A stretch of DNA of 64,000 nt from contig CM035353.1 of the NCBI GenBank assembly GCA_020137815.1, forward strand, positions 7,533,298 through 7,597,297, in the 5' to 3' direction. The notes beneath the pieces are model-generated. The model searched no databases. It had not been told where the DNA came from and saw nothing but the letters and a program-made list of their open reading frames with translations. Below, in pieces: positions 35,152 to 47,431 of this stretch (positions are counted from its first letter, which is position 1; the number at the start of each line of letters is the position of its first letter). This DNA comes from Hormiphora californensis (taxonomy: Eukaryota > Ctenophora > Tentaculata > Cydippida > Pleurobrachiidae). The translations under genes were made by a program, and so were the position numbers.

Positions 35152-36661
35152 ATGATAAACGCGGAGCTGGATTCAATAATATCCGAACTGAGGAACATGT
35201 CAACTGTGGATCAGGAGAGCAGCGGGTTCTGGAGGAAGGATGAGATAGCTGAGGTGCTATTGGATGTGGAAGGGGAACGTATAGACCAATGGGTAGGTTG
35301 CCTAGCTAGACTGTGTTAGGGTTAGAACATAACAATGGGTAGGTTGTACAGCTGTAGTCGATGGGGTTTGACTATAACTCTCAACGCAGCTGCCATCTAG
35401 CCTCTGCCAACAAGTCATGGTCCAGCAGTAGTCCCCTATATAATGCCATTCATTCTTTCTAAACCATCCCTCTTATTGTTCAGGACGCAAGAAAGATACT
35501 CGAGGAGGGCCAGGGGGTAGCAGCAATCAACATGACATACCCCTCCATGGGGGTGTTTGTCACAGTCATCCTCTTTACCACAGAGGTGGCGGAGGACCTG
35601 GACGGCACTGATGCCTGGGACAGGATGACTACCTTCCTGGTGAACTCAACCAGGGGTAACCGTGATGTAACGGAGCGGACAGATACCATTGCAATTCCAG
35701 TGATAGAGCTGATTGTATGGCTAGGTTACCCTATTGCCATGGTGATAATGTCTACCATTTCCTTTCTGTTGCGGTTGACAAAAAGAGAGAACTGGACATT
35801 GAGATTGTTGCGATGTAACCAGCCCTTTTGGTGCTGTGTTAACGGGTTACTTCTAGTTGGCTGTGTGATGCATGTTTATCTTCCATACCGCTACTTATAT
35901 GTTAAACCCATCTTACTAATATTGGCACAGGGCAGCCTAGGAGCCTTCAAGCTTAGCTCTATTACAGTTTATGTATTTCAAATATATATGATAGCGTTCC
36001 CGCTGAGGTTTAGAATTCACAAAAAGTGCATTGTTCGTATTGCTGCAGTTTCAAGTTGGTTCCTTGTCTTTCTCTTTACAGCCATATTCACAGTATGGTT
36101 TGTTATCGAGGCGAACAACCGTCACTCACTGTGCTTCTTCCAAGGTAGACAATTTGCATGGACCACAGTCTCAAATACCATCTTAATAGGTAGCTTTGGG
36201 ATCAGTCTGCTCTGCTGTGTCATCTATATCTCCATCTCATTTAGGAACTACATGGTATCCCACAAGCTAGTTTCTACTTGCCGACACAGGATTAGTATGC
36301 TGACTGTTGTTAACTCGCTCGTTGAGATCAGTATACGATATAATCCTCCTCTCTATCAGGCTCTTCAGCAATGCTGGTAGCTGTGTTAGCTTCGCTATGG
36401 TGGTGACCAGTGTGGCGGGTAGCTGCTCCTTTGTCCGTCGGGCACTCTATCTAATGGGTAATCTCTCCATGTGTGATATCCTGCAAACTCTCCATCCAGC
36501 TCTCTCTTCACGAGGCTACCTTCCTCACGTATAAGTGGCTGAAGGCTGGAGTAGCCAGGGTCCGGAACTCCGGGACCCTCAATAGGGCCAGCAAGACATT
36601 TCGAGAGGTACTGGGACTAAAAGATGATGCTGCAGCTCCGGCTAAGGGACACAGAATATAA
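35152..36661 (+). pseudogene. Seven-transmembrane-like receptor gene with disordered 3' end
   Basis: Exon 35152-35292 (47 codons) joins in phase 0 to an exon opening at 35484. The extracellular part has N-glycosylation sites (NMS, NMT, NST) and ends before TM1 (LIVWLGYPIAMVIMSTISF). Four more membrane segments follow: WCCVNGLLLVGCVM, the long KPILLILAQGSLGAF block, SSWFLVFLFTAIFTVW and ILIGSFGISLLCCVIYI. The frame then stops at 36380. Receptor-like sequence continues in a second frame (NAGSCVSFAMVVTSVAGS, to 36534) and a plausible charged tail in a third (TYKWLKAGVARV to the stop at 36661). Either two frameshifts broke the gene or an intron with unusual borders is missed (a GTATCC donor at 36255 with an AG at 36500 would keep frame but lose TM6-7). 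The family is uncertain; there is no DRY or NPxxY. Confidence 0.55.
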
Positions 36662-37333
36662 TGCGCCATGTTGATATTAGCAGCTCTTTTTGAATTTGAA
36701 AATGTAAAAAACAAAATAAAATTTGCTGTTAAATTATTTTTTCTGGCTTCGGAAATTGATAAAAACTGAGGAATAAGAAATAAAGTACATACTAATTTTG
36801 ATAATTATAATTAAGGAGGAACATGTCAATAATATTGCTAACTAACCAGCTCCATAACCAAATCTGCAGGGACGGGGAGAAAAGCCAGCCAGAGCTCTGC
36901 AGAGAAGCCTTAACCTAGTCATTGGGCAATAGGATGATGAATAAATCATCGTCAGGGGCTTTCATTAGGGCACTATATTCAATATTCAATACAAGTAGCC
37001 TTTACATTCCAAACCAACATAGCTGAGAATCATATAATTGGAGCCCATGCATTGGAGATGGGCATTGTAATACATTATGCAGTGCACTAGAAACCTTGAA
37101 ACTATATGTCCTATATGGTTACACATTAGCATCTTTAGAGCTCACCCATTATGCGTATGATAATGAAACAGCTTGAAATTGTGTGATGAACATGCTCAAA
37201 TCCACTCTCAACCACTATAGGTCACACTTTCTCAGATCACTATAGTTTCGGCAGAATCGGTCTCAACTGCAGTACAGCTCAGTCACACACTATCTCTCGC
37301 TCTTATCACGCACACACACACGAGCACACCTAC
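36662..37333. other. Gene-free stretch
   Basis: No firm gene. On the minus strand a polypyrimidine tract and CTGCAG acceptor near 36870-36895 precede a short open stretch with a GTTAGT donor at 36845, a possible small exon. Confidence 0.35.
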
Positions 37334-37422
37334 CGAGTCATTAGCAGTACTGTTGCCGGTGCCGTCACGATGCCAGTCAAGGATCACCGACATTATGTGC
37401 GGATATCCAGTACCGCAAACTA
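37334..37422 (-). CDS. Candidate exon, 29 codons, minus strand
   Basis: Bounded by an AG acceptor (37424-37423) and GTAGGTG donor, open in one frame: CGTGYPHIMSVILDWHRDG, then TGNSTANDS, ending in phase 0. It includes an ATG that could start a protein with an N-glycosylation site (NST). It may be an upstream exon of the gene ending at 34273, or chance. Confidence 0.3.
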
Positions 37423-37561
37423 CTACACAAGCTACTACATGTCTTAAAGGTTGACAAGATACCTAAAACTTTTAGTCTATCGTCTTTTTTTCGATTTATC
37501 ATTAATTTTAAGCATTTTTCAGAACCACTCATTTATCAGTAGACCCCCTATTTCGCGGTGT

Positions 37562-38132
37562 GCGGACTCTAGTGCTACACTCTAAGTCTAAAGAGGACTC
37601 TATATCTAAATTTAGATTTAGATAAAGAGTCCAAATAATTCTAAGCTCTAGGAGGACTCTTTATCTAAAAAGTCTACACAGGGCGGACTCTTTATCTAAA
37701 AAGTCTAAACAAAGTGGACTCTATATCTACATAAATCTAAATTAGATATAAAGTCCGCCTTTCGCCACGAACTCAAGATTTCGGCCGTTAGGCCGGAAAC
37801 GAGAGTTTGCTCTACCCCTATACTAATTTAGAAGTGTTAGGGCCGTTATTTGGGTTCGAGGTTAGGGTTAGGGTTAGTGTTAGGGTTAGGTTTTGGGTTG
37901 GATTAGGATTTTAGACATAGAGTCCGGGTTGGAGGATTTGGCGCCAAAATGTGCTAGAGGACTCTATATCTAAAAATTCTACACAGGGCGGACTCTTTAT
38001 CTAAAAAGTCTACACAGGGAGGACTCTTTATCTAAATTTTTTTCAAAATCTAACTGTAGATAAAGAGTCCATTTTTAGATATATAGAGTCCGCCTTGGAT
38101 TTAGATAAAAAGTCCGTTAGCACTAGAGTCCG
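37562..38132. mobile_element. TIR element, copy 2 of the family at 608-812
   Basis: Ends GCGGACTCTAGTGCT and AGCACTAGAGTCCGC. The interior repeats GGACTCTWTATCTAAA many times and includes GGTTAGGGTTAGGG-like DNA near 37860-37890. It is about 2.8 times longer than the other copy because of expanded internal GGACTCT repeats. Confidence 0.75.
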
Positions 38133-39219
38133 CCCACCCTATTTCGCACATGTTTCTAGACAATAAAAATTCTGAAAGAATGCTTAAGACTAATGATAAA
38201 CCAAAAAAATACGACAGACGAAAATTTTTAGTTATCTTGTCAACCTTGAGACATGAGGATGGATGGATTGTAAAAGAGAACTGTGTTAAAAAGCAAAATA
38301 TGTCAGTTCAACATGCTAGTAGCATGTTGAACTGTTATGTTTTGCTGTTTAACACAGTCAGGCATCACGCTGAACCTTTCTTGCGGGCTTCGCTCAATCG
38401 CTCCTGTGAGCGAGCTGAGAGTGGTCGGATACCACAGTATCACACGCTACTGCACAGGGGAGAGAGTCTGAGGAACTGATCGGTGTGGGGGAGATGTACA
38501 TTATTAGTAAGCTGCATTGCCGCTGTGGTCCTGCAGGAACTCACAAAGATGGCAAAAAAGTTAATTTTGACACTCTCACACTCACAACGTGCGGTGTTCA
38601 ATTGATGGATTGGTAGATCGCAGAATACATTATAATATATAGCATGTGTGTACATACAGTGCTCTAAAATAGCTCTATGAAGATCCGTTATTCAATAGAA
38701 GCAATTATTGATGATTGCCATATTTCATATAAATATACCATGGCTCTGTGTGGGCACGCCTCATTCAATGCATGTGCATTGCACATTGTGCAAGAATGAG
38801 AGAAAAGGGCCTGCAAGCATTGAATTAGTAAGAACTATGTTTCCATAATGCTGTAATTATATTGCAGCGCCATGAAAATATGAATTATGAAATTTAGAAT
38901 ACAAGTGATCCATTGAGCACATTTTGTAATTCATATGTGCAATTATTCAGTAATGAGAACTGAGCAAGTATCAAATTAACTTTTTTCGATTTTGTTAATT
39001 TCCCCCATTTTCCTGCCCATTATTGCTCACATTTTATTAATGATTAATCAAGCAATCTCTTCTCAACCGACATCTGCCCGCTCGAGAATTCCCCATTAAT
39101 CTATTGTACAGATCAAGGCGTGTTCAAGCAACAGAATTAGAAGATACTAAAATACTACTAAAATACTACCAAAATACTACTAAAATACATGATCAATTAT
39201 ATATTTTCACCTACCATAG
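38133..39219. other. Gene-free stretch with one hairpin
   Basis: A hairpin at 38282-38355 (arms TGTGTTAAAAAGCAAAAYAT with centre CATGCTAGTAGCATG) is present. The ORF at 38150-38479 runs straight through it and is not considered a gene. Confidence 0.5.
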
Positions 39220-39850
39220 AGGGATATCATACGACTCTTACTGAAGTTAGCAGGTGCTGATTGATTTCGCAATCGCTTACTGGAGTAAGCGACAGGTGCT
39301 GACTGTTTTCCAAAATAACTCTTATTTTCTTGTAAGAGATATCAAGAGTAAGAGAATGGTGATTCCATTCTCTTGTGTCGTAAGCGCCGCTACTTAGCGA
39401 CGTATAAACTCTTAAAACTCTTAACTGACCGGGGATCACAGAATCTGGTCACGTGAAAGGTCACGTGATAAGTCCTAGTGCACAGGGATAGCCTGTGACT
39501 GCGTACATGTGATCGATAACAGCCAATCAGAATGCAGCTAGTGAGTGAGAGAGAGCAAGATAGTAACGCGCGGCGCTCTGGCACGTGCGGTTTGGGCGCT
39601 GGCAGGCTTTTACATGTTGCAACATGTAAAAGCCTGCCAGCGCCCAAACCGCACGTGCCAATGCGCCGCGCGAGATAATCTCTCTCAAGGGGGCACCCTG
39701 TCTCTCACTTTCTCTCCCCAATTCTTTTCCCTGTTGCTCACTAAGAATAAGAGTTTTGAGAAATTACACAGCACTGTCGCTTAAAAGAGTTATGCTGTCT
39801 GTTTTCTCGATTGTCGCTAACTGCAGTAAGAGTCGTATGATTTCCCTCAT
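39220..39850. mobile_element. TIR element enclosing a perfect palindrome
   Basis: Ends GAGGGATATCATACGACTCT and AGAGTCGTATGATTTCCCTC. In the centre, 39568-39672 is a palindrome with arms of about 52 bp and no loop (centre TGTTGCAACA between 39619 and 39620), containing TGGGCGCTGGCAGGC. No transposase. Confidence 0.75.
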
Positions 39851-40221
39851 ACTTGCAGATCTATATGTATACCGGGTGGGCAGTGTAATTTCAAAACAGA
39901 ACTGAGAGTTTATTCTGGCACATACTATATTAAACTTGCGCTTCTGTTTTAGTCTAAGATCATTTCCACTTTCCACAGTTTATAAACGTAATAACGAGAA
40001 AGAGAGAGAGAGGGAGAGAGAGGGGGGAAAGAGGGGAGAAATATACGGAGAATTATTTCATTCTACAGTAAACTTCCACTTCTCTCTTCCTCGTTTATAT
40101 GATTTGGATTAATTCTCCTGTGAGAGAAGCACTACATGGCTGTTAGCGACATGAATTAAACACGGCTAATTAGTCCGCACTACCCTGGTACGTGGTGGTC
40201 GTACACCTCTCTCTAACACAT

Positions 40222-40308
40222 GAGATAACAGTATAATTACATGTCGAGTTCATGTTATTATAATTACATGAACTCTACATGTAATTATACTGTTATCTCA
40301 TGTGTTAG
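40222..40308. repeat. Hairpin
   Basis: ACACATGAGATAACAGTATA is inverted as TATACTGTTATCTCATGTGT about 50 bp on, with an inner CATGTARTTATA repeat. Confidence 0.75.
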
Positions 40309-40732
40309 ATATTTAATTAACAAAATCATATAAAAACCGATTATTTTATGCTGATGAAATCAAAAGGAAAATTCAAAACCGAGCTACTTATATAATTGGG
40401 GGAACTTCTGATTAGATGGGTTTATATCTAGATGTAAAAGCAAGTGCAATTGTACCTTTGTTATAACCAAGTGTTCGATATAGATTGCTGAAAAACAAAG
40501 AAAGAAAGAAACATTAGATGAGGTAGAGACTGAACTCCATGCGAAACAAGCAAGGGCTTGCTCTTTATAACGGGTGGGCGTTTATCCACCCAATATGTCT
40601 ATGTAACGTTGCAAACATTGCGCACCTAGACAGAAATATGACGATGAGGGGAATAATGATTTCCTTGTGAGATCGAGATGAAATTATGGCTCATGGGACT
40701 ACAAGTAAATTATTATGAACTGGCCGTTATTA

Positions 40733-41582
40733 CAGTCGGACCCCGATTTAACGGCACCCTCGGGGGAAAGGGTTTTGTCCGTTAAATCGGGGTGTCCGTT
40801 AAATCGGGGTAGAGCATATTTGGCCCATAAATCGCTACTTTTGTCCAAAATGCTATACTAAAACACCTCTAAGTGTTAAATGCAATGTCCATGTATTGAT
40901 TACATGATCATTTCTGATTAGAAAAAGAAAGTAATTTCAAGATAATTTCAAAATAAGTTATAAAAATTTTCTAAGGTTTCTATATCAACCACTTCCGAAT
41001 CGTTTATCAAATCAGTGCATCTTATCCGCTTATCGCATGTCTTGCTGCTAATTAGACGAACCGATATGTGATACCATGCCGAATCGGGGCACTTTAAGCG
41101 GGGTGAGGAAGAATTTGAATTTCAAAATATATTTTTCTCTGAAAATTCATGGGGAGCACCGATCAAAGCATTGACAATCATTCTGTAAAATTTTGCAAAA
41201 AAAGTTATGAGAATTTTTCAAAGGTATATCAACCACGTCCGAATCGTGTTTCGAATCAGTGCATCTTATCGCACGTCCTGTCATTAATTAGACGGTTCGA
41301 AACGAACCGATACGTGATCCCCATGAGGCCAGTTGAACAAGTGTCAAAATTGCGATTCGATGGGCCTCATGGGGATCACATATCTATTCGTTTCGAACCG
41401 TCTAATTACCGGCAAGACATGCAATAAGATGCACCGATTCCAAACACGATTTGGACGTGGTTTTTCAAAAAAATTTCAAAAATAAAATTCAAAAAAAATT
41501 TCAAAAAATTTTGGGGGAAATTTATCCTGCCGTTAAATCGGGGTGCCGCTAAATCGGGGGCCGTTAAATCGGGGTTCGACTG
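40733..41582. mobile_element. Non-autonomous pogo/Tigger-like element, 850 bp
   Basis: CAGTCGGACCCCGATTTAAC at the left, GGGGTTCGACTG at the right, both flanked by TA. The interior has paired CTAATTAGACG and GATACGTGATCC blocks, an internal inverted repeat about 41260-41430. No transposase. Confidence 0.75.
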
Positions 41583-41696
41583 TACTAAGAGTGATGTCCT
41601 ATAAAGGAGTAATATATGGTGGCATTAATTCAATAAATGCACCACTTTACTCTAGCATGAGTAAATTAAAGAAGGTCAGAAGATTTAGAAACGATA

Positions 41697-41787
<91 letters not shown>

Positions 41788-44700
41788 AACGTGAAAGGTA
41801 ACATTATGTCGATAAACGTTATCGACACTCTATACGCAATTGTATGTAAAGTAGCATAATGTTCAGAATTATTATAGGCGACACATTGGTTTAGATTAAA
41901 CGAATAAATTTACGAACCAGCTCTCACAATGACAAGCTAAAGTCCTATATCCTATAAAGTCCTATATCCTATAAAGGCTTCTCTAACATTACAGCCTTCA
42001 ACACTATGAGGCTATAAAGGTATTGTAGACCACTAGAGCCCTATATAGAAACCTATAACTTTCTGACTATGTAAAGCGGAGTTTGATGTCATTTTCTAGG
42101 CCACACTACTATACTATGGTAAACACACACACATAGCACCACACCTTATCAATAAAGAAGTGATCATCACTGCATATATCATATAGGGTGGGGTACAGTA
42201 CTATAATATGTGCAGCATATATGTTCTTCATGAATAACCCATTAATCAAGAAGTCAACTAGATATCGTTAATAATTGCTATTACCCAATTCCGCATAACC
42301 GCGATCGGCCTACCTGTGCAGCTCACAGGATCCTAGAAACTAGAAAGTTGTTTACTGTTTAGAACATAACAATATGCTGATCCAGAACTGATGCTCTATA
42401 GTAATGATAAAACTGTAATAATGTGGTGAACAATGCTAGTATCATGCACCACAGTACATGTGTGCAGCAGAAAGAATAATGCTTTTTATATGTAGTGAAA
42501 CAGCTAAAGAGATCGAAACTTTATGCAATCGATAAACATAATGTTGATTGTCGATTCAGCACGAGAGAGCTCAATTGATTTAATTCCACTGAAGAGTGAA
42601 GAGATCCATCTAGGATCGAAACAATTGTTTGGTAAAACATACTTGTTTTAATTTGTTCGTACAATCGAGAAACATAAAAGGGAGAGAGTCTCTACAATTG
42701 TTTATAACAATTATATATGTACCTATACCCTACTGCATGTAATCTTTATTAAAGGCGGAAATGGTTATATGCTATAAAGTGCATACATCGCGGCTTGAAT
42801 GTAGGAAGTTGTACTTATAGTAGTACAGATTGTGTCGCTCACCTAGTACCGTCTCTGTGGGCTGGTTCGGTACTCGGTAGATCAACTAGTTATACAGATA
42901 GACAACAAAAGTGCTGCAACTACTGCATTGGGTATCGTTTGTGTAGCCTATTTTTATCTATTCGACTTGTTATACCGAACAAGTAACACTTACCATGAAA
43001 ACCAATTAATATATAGTCTATATAATAACGGGTAGTCATCGAATAATCAATCAAAACAACTGTATTACCTAAATTTAGGGTTGATCACATGTGGGTATTT
43101 TCTCGAGTTACAACTTATAATAGACTGGCTAAATTATGCAAGGTAGCGCCTGAAAAAGCAAAAGCGACTTCTGAAGAATTATACAACATCAAAGTTAATT
43201 GTAAAAAGCTACCGCCCTATTAGACAGCTCATAAACACGTCTAGATACACACATGATTGTTCTTTGATGCCATGCTACTAAAAACACACACACAGCCTGG
43301 TGACGGGTTACTAACGCGTCACCACGTTGTGTTTGTATGGTAGATACGTGCACAGCTAAACGTACTGATAGAATTAGAGAAAACACTGCACTGTATGTGT
43401 ACACATCATGTGAAGCGTGAAACAGCGTGTGAAAAACAACACAGTACATATTATATATGGTGTCGACAGTCATGATAGATGATATGCATAATTAAATGAA
43501 CTGTCGTATCCAATAATCAGACAGTATTACAAAACCCAATTGTGGTGGCAGCTTTGAGTTCTACTTTAGTTTTTCTAATTTCAAGTATAGTCAGAACTCA
43601 GAATCTTTACTTCACCGGCACACTACAGGGCGGGAGATCAAAGCATGGAATTATAAACTGTACTTACGTGATTATGTAGACCTCCCATGATAATTCCAAT
43701 AATCTTCCCTTGTCGAAAAAGGAGGAGGCTCAGATGTGCGGATCAAAGATGCAGCTGTTATATGTTGAGGAATGTAGGTTTTCGTGCATGTACCTAAAAG
43801 TGAGGGGAATCATTAGTTTACAAATTATAAAATAAATAGTTATTAGCTGAGATGTTAGCTAGACTGATCTACAATAATCATCTCTATTATATGAGTTGGA
43901 GATGTCGCGTCGAAGTGATGGTCGTTGATTCAGCGCGTTGTTAGGAGATAGTGCTCCTTCATAAAATATTTTTGCACCCAAACAGGCTGTTATTCACACT
44001 TTTGGGAGTTTGTGATTATTTTAGAACATATTTTAGCGATTCAGTCTACATGGCAACAGTAAAAATTAGAGAATAAAGAGGGCTATCCGGCGGAATCGGG
44101 TGGGTTTGTCATGTCATGCTTGAGGTGCACCCGTGGTGGGTGCGCTATAGTAGTTCTATAAATTCAATGTGATTCTCATTCGGTTGATAGAATAGAAAAT
44201 TAGCACAGCTGTGAACTACTGGTGATAATTGCAATGAACAACGATTGCAATTGAATAGAAGATTGAATAGAAAATCACAGTCTGTATGATATACATCTCT
44301 TCTATTTCCGGTTACAAATCTTCATCAGCTACAATTATGTGAACAAAACAAACGCATGGCTATTATAATATACTGGAAATTATAGTTTCAGCAGCGGTCC
44401 CTCGCTAAACTATTTGAGTCGCCGCGCTATGAACAATTCAACTAAGAGCTCTAATTCAGTTCCACAATAATGGCTGCCATATAATAATTGTTAACAACAA
44501 GGGAGCAGTTCTTCACGTGTCAATAAAACCAAAGTAATTGTTACGCGGTATAACTACGCCGCCGAGACACAGAGAAAGAGAGCTGGAAACCATTTTATAG
44601 AGGAGGGTGCAATTATTTGTAATTATATGACCACAAAAATTGTTTCTAGCCCATATAAACGCACAAATATTCGACACGCACCGACACACTTTTCTCACGT

Positions 44701-45566
44701 GCACTTACAAATGAACCACCCTGAAGTTCCGAAGATATATAATTGTACAGAACACGTGAATTAGCTTCCTGCAGGCCTGTAGCAGTTGTGATAGCTCAAA
44801 CTTGTTAGTGAGAACAGAGTGGTGTGGACTGTGGGACACGCTATGTCATGGGTGTAATAATAATTGATAAGAACTTGTAATTAAATTGTGTATTGTACAC
44901 AGTTGTGCAGAGCACACAACCACCAAGTCAAAACTCTGATCTTACTGTGCACTTAATGTTCTGGTGGCTGTTGTTACTATAACACGTGCAGTTAGACCCC
45001 ACGTGCGAACCAATAGTTTAATTACTCTCCAAGCAGCAAGAATACTTGTGCACGTGCTGAGCTCTCGGAAAAGACTGCCATGTATATTGCAACGGAGCGG
45101 GGAAGGGGTGTTAATATAATGGGGCATTATTAAGAGGGCTATTATCTGTAACTGGGCAGCCGGGATTATCAAGACCTAAACGTTTCTTTGCTCCAGTGCG
45201 GTACCTCATGGGATTGAGAGTCTATTACTATAACTATAATCATAGAGCACAATAGGTGTGTGTGGCTCTAGGTTTTAGCGTACCAAACTCTGCGGCACAA
45301 CAGAACTTGTATTGTTCATACTATTATGCAACAGCACAAGGTGCAACAGCACAAGACAGAACGGTGTTGCAAGAGCACAATAGGTTATATTGTAGAGTCT
45401 CAGTCTATACACCATTACTGCACCACTATCACCTAATCTCCATAGAAAGATTGTATCCTATCAAATGGTACATGTGTAATAGATCCTCAGGCAAACAAAG
45501 AGCCAATATCCCAGCAGCCAGCTGTGATTTAATACTAATATATTATATAGACTAATACTAATATAG
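41583..45566. other. 4 kb without a recognised gene
   Basis: Holds an (AG)n tract at 41697-41787 and a short CTATATCCTATAAAG repeat near 41942-41975. Splice-like signals occur on the minus strand (GTAAGT near 43667 and 43008; GTAGGC at 42317), but the short exons they define do not stay open together, so no gene is called. Confidence 0.5.
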
Positions 45567-46070
45567 AGAGTTGATCTTGTCTCCTGGCCCAGGAGAGTTG
45601 ATCTTGTCTCCTTGCCCAGGAGAGTTGATCTTGTCTCCTGGCCCAGGAGAGTTGATCTTGTCTCCTGGCCCAGGAGAGTTGATCTTGTCTCCTGGCCCAG
45701 GAGAGTTGATCTTGTCTCCTGGCCCAGGAGAGTTGATCTTGTCTCCTGGCCCAGGAGAGTTGATCTTGTCTCCTGACCCAGGAGAGTTGATCTTGTCTCC
45801 TGGCCCAGGAGAGTTGATTGTGTCTCCTGACCCAGGAGAGTTGATCTTGTCTCCTGGCCCAGGAGAGTTGATCTTGTCTCCTGGCCCAGGAGAGTTGATC
45901 CTGTCTCCTGGCCCAGGAGAGTTGATCTTGTCTCCTGGCCCTGGAGAGTTGATCTTGTCTCCTGGCCCTGGAGAGTTGATCTTGTCTCCTGGCCCAGGAG
46001 AGTTGATCCTGTCTCCTGGCCCAGGAGAGTTGATCCTGTCTCCTGGCCCAGGAGAGTTGATCTTGTCTTC
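45567..46070. repeat. 27-bp minisatellite, about 18.5 copies
   Basis: The unit TCTCCTGGCCCAGGAGAGTTGATCTTG has a CTCCTGGCCCAGGAG palindrome at its heart. Because 27 is a multiple of three and no frame of the unit has a stop in three of six readings, long ORFs appear on both strands (nine-residue repeats such as INSPGPGDK). None begins with a convincing start and splice context. Confidence 0.9.
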
Positions 46071-46172
46071 TATCATTGATAGGCGCGATGTGAGGGTGGA
46101 GGTGGTACACTTGGAACACAAAACAATGGACCTGGCCTGGTCTGATGAATATCAAACACTGTCTATATGTTA

Positions 46173-46284
46173 ATGAGCTGTGGCTTGGGTGTACAATTAA
46201 GAGAATCCATCCAACCGCCAAATCTGAGGGGAAATGGGGAAGCTCCGTTCTTCAGACCACCACCTAGGAACCAGTCATCTGTCC
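46173..46284 (+). CDS. Candidate first coding exon, 37 codons
   Basis: From an ATG at 46173 an open frame reads MSCGLGVQLRESIQPPNL, then NGEAPFFRPPPRNQSSV, and ends in phase 1 at GTGAGTATG. Proline-rich, complex composition and a consensus donor favour a real exon, but I could not find the next one with certainty. Confidence 0.35.
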
Positions 46285-47146
46285 GTGAGTATGTGAATTT
46301 TAGTAGGGTATAATATGGCTGGTACGCGGTATACTCGGTTGATGTGAGCCATATATAGCTGAATTATACTAGCATCCCTCCCAAATTCATGGTTACACGG
46401 GAGATTACGGGGGCTCGAATAGATCGTATAGATCGTATACGTGTCACATTGGGTAAGAGAGGGACCGAGAGAAATAATACTAATATTTTTCGCTATTTAA
46501 ATAATGGACTAGACTTTCAACACTCTGCGTCTCAAATAAATCTACAGATAGACAGGTAGAGACCGTTACGTAGACTTCAAAACTAAAAATCAAACTCAGC
46601 CAAATTCTTAGAGTCCTCTCTAGATTTAGATTCCGCAGTCCGCTGCAAATCCAAAAGAAAGGTTGGAACGTGAGACGTCTAGTCCCCTACATTGTATTAT
46701 AGTATAGAACGTATTATAATATGAACAATACAATTATGTTCCTATAGATCCTATATGTGTATAAAGAGCATTATAAGTAAATGCATTGTTCTGGAGGACT
46801 CTGCAACAAGGACATATAATAGCTGTTGTCTCTCCTGACCGTCTAATGAGAGAAAAAAAGATAGAGACAACTTGACAGAGACAAAGATAGATTGAAGATT
46901 CCCCTAAGGCCTAAAATGAGGCTATTAAATCGTGATTATGGGTCAGCACACACCTACGGCAAAATTAAAATTAAAATTTTAATTTTAAACCCAGCCACAC
47001 CAACAACTGTTAATGTTAAAAATTCTCTCCCCTATTCTCACAGTCACAATCTCGTGTGCCATTTTGACACTGTTAAAATGTCGCGTTGGATGACAAAATG
47101 TCGCGTGAGAATAGAGGATTTTTAACATTAACAGTTGTTGGTGTAG
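46285..47146. other. Gene-free stretch with inverted repeat
   Basis: An inverted repeat at about 46999-47143 has arms CCAACAACTGTTAATGTTAA, and its interior (CGCGTTGGATGACAAAATGT) resembles the element at 33404-33720, with TTAAAATTAAAATTTTAATT flanks in both. Confidence 0.5.
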
Positions 47147-47400
47147 AGGGAAGTAATTTTGATATCTCCTTCTGGTGATCAACACACACACACGCCCTCT
47201 GTACAACAGTTTAATGGGGAATCTCAGACTTACACGGGCAGAACTCGGTTAAGGAGAGATTAATTAGTATTCTGAATAATGAGTTCAGAGCAAGAATTAA
47301 ATAGGGAAGAAAATCGAAAAATACTGTGTTTGACCGGGAATTGAACCAGGGACCTCCAGAGAGACATGCTCGGAGCTATAAACCACTAAGCTACCAAACC
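47147..47400 (-). mobile_element. tRNA-derived SINE-like element
   Basis: Minus-strand 47400-47327 folds as a 74-nt tRNA-like unit with an A box (TAGCTTAGTGG, 47393-47383) and B box (GGTTCAATTCC, 47347-47337). Mismatches in the acceptor, anticodon and T stems and an A in place of U33 argue against a working tRNA. The 3' side carries a body ending at 47147 whose terminal block is also found at 8815. Confidence 0.65.
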
Positions 47401-47431
47401 CTAACACCTCTTCACCAGTCCCCCTATATAA

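Noticed and set aside
37856-37890. Telomere or subtelomere
   Set aside because: The TTAGGG-like run is short, degenerate and part of a dispersed TIR element.
40467-43795. Chain of short minus-strand exons (43795-43667, 43030-43008, 42336-42318, 40499-40467)
   Set aside because: Checking the donor at 43667 showed the phase does not carry an open frame through the next exon; possibly non-coding exons or chance signals.
45535-46221. Long repetitive ORFs (up to 228 residues) on both strands
   Set aside because: They follow from a 27-bp unit without stops; initiation codons are not ATG in good context. Kept only as a finding to test.
47327-47400. Functional tRNA gene
   Set aside because: Mismatches in three stems and A at the U33 position; better seen as a SINE head.
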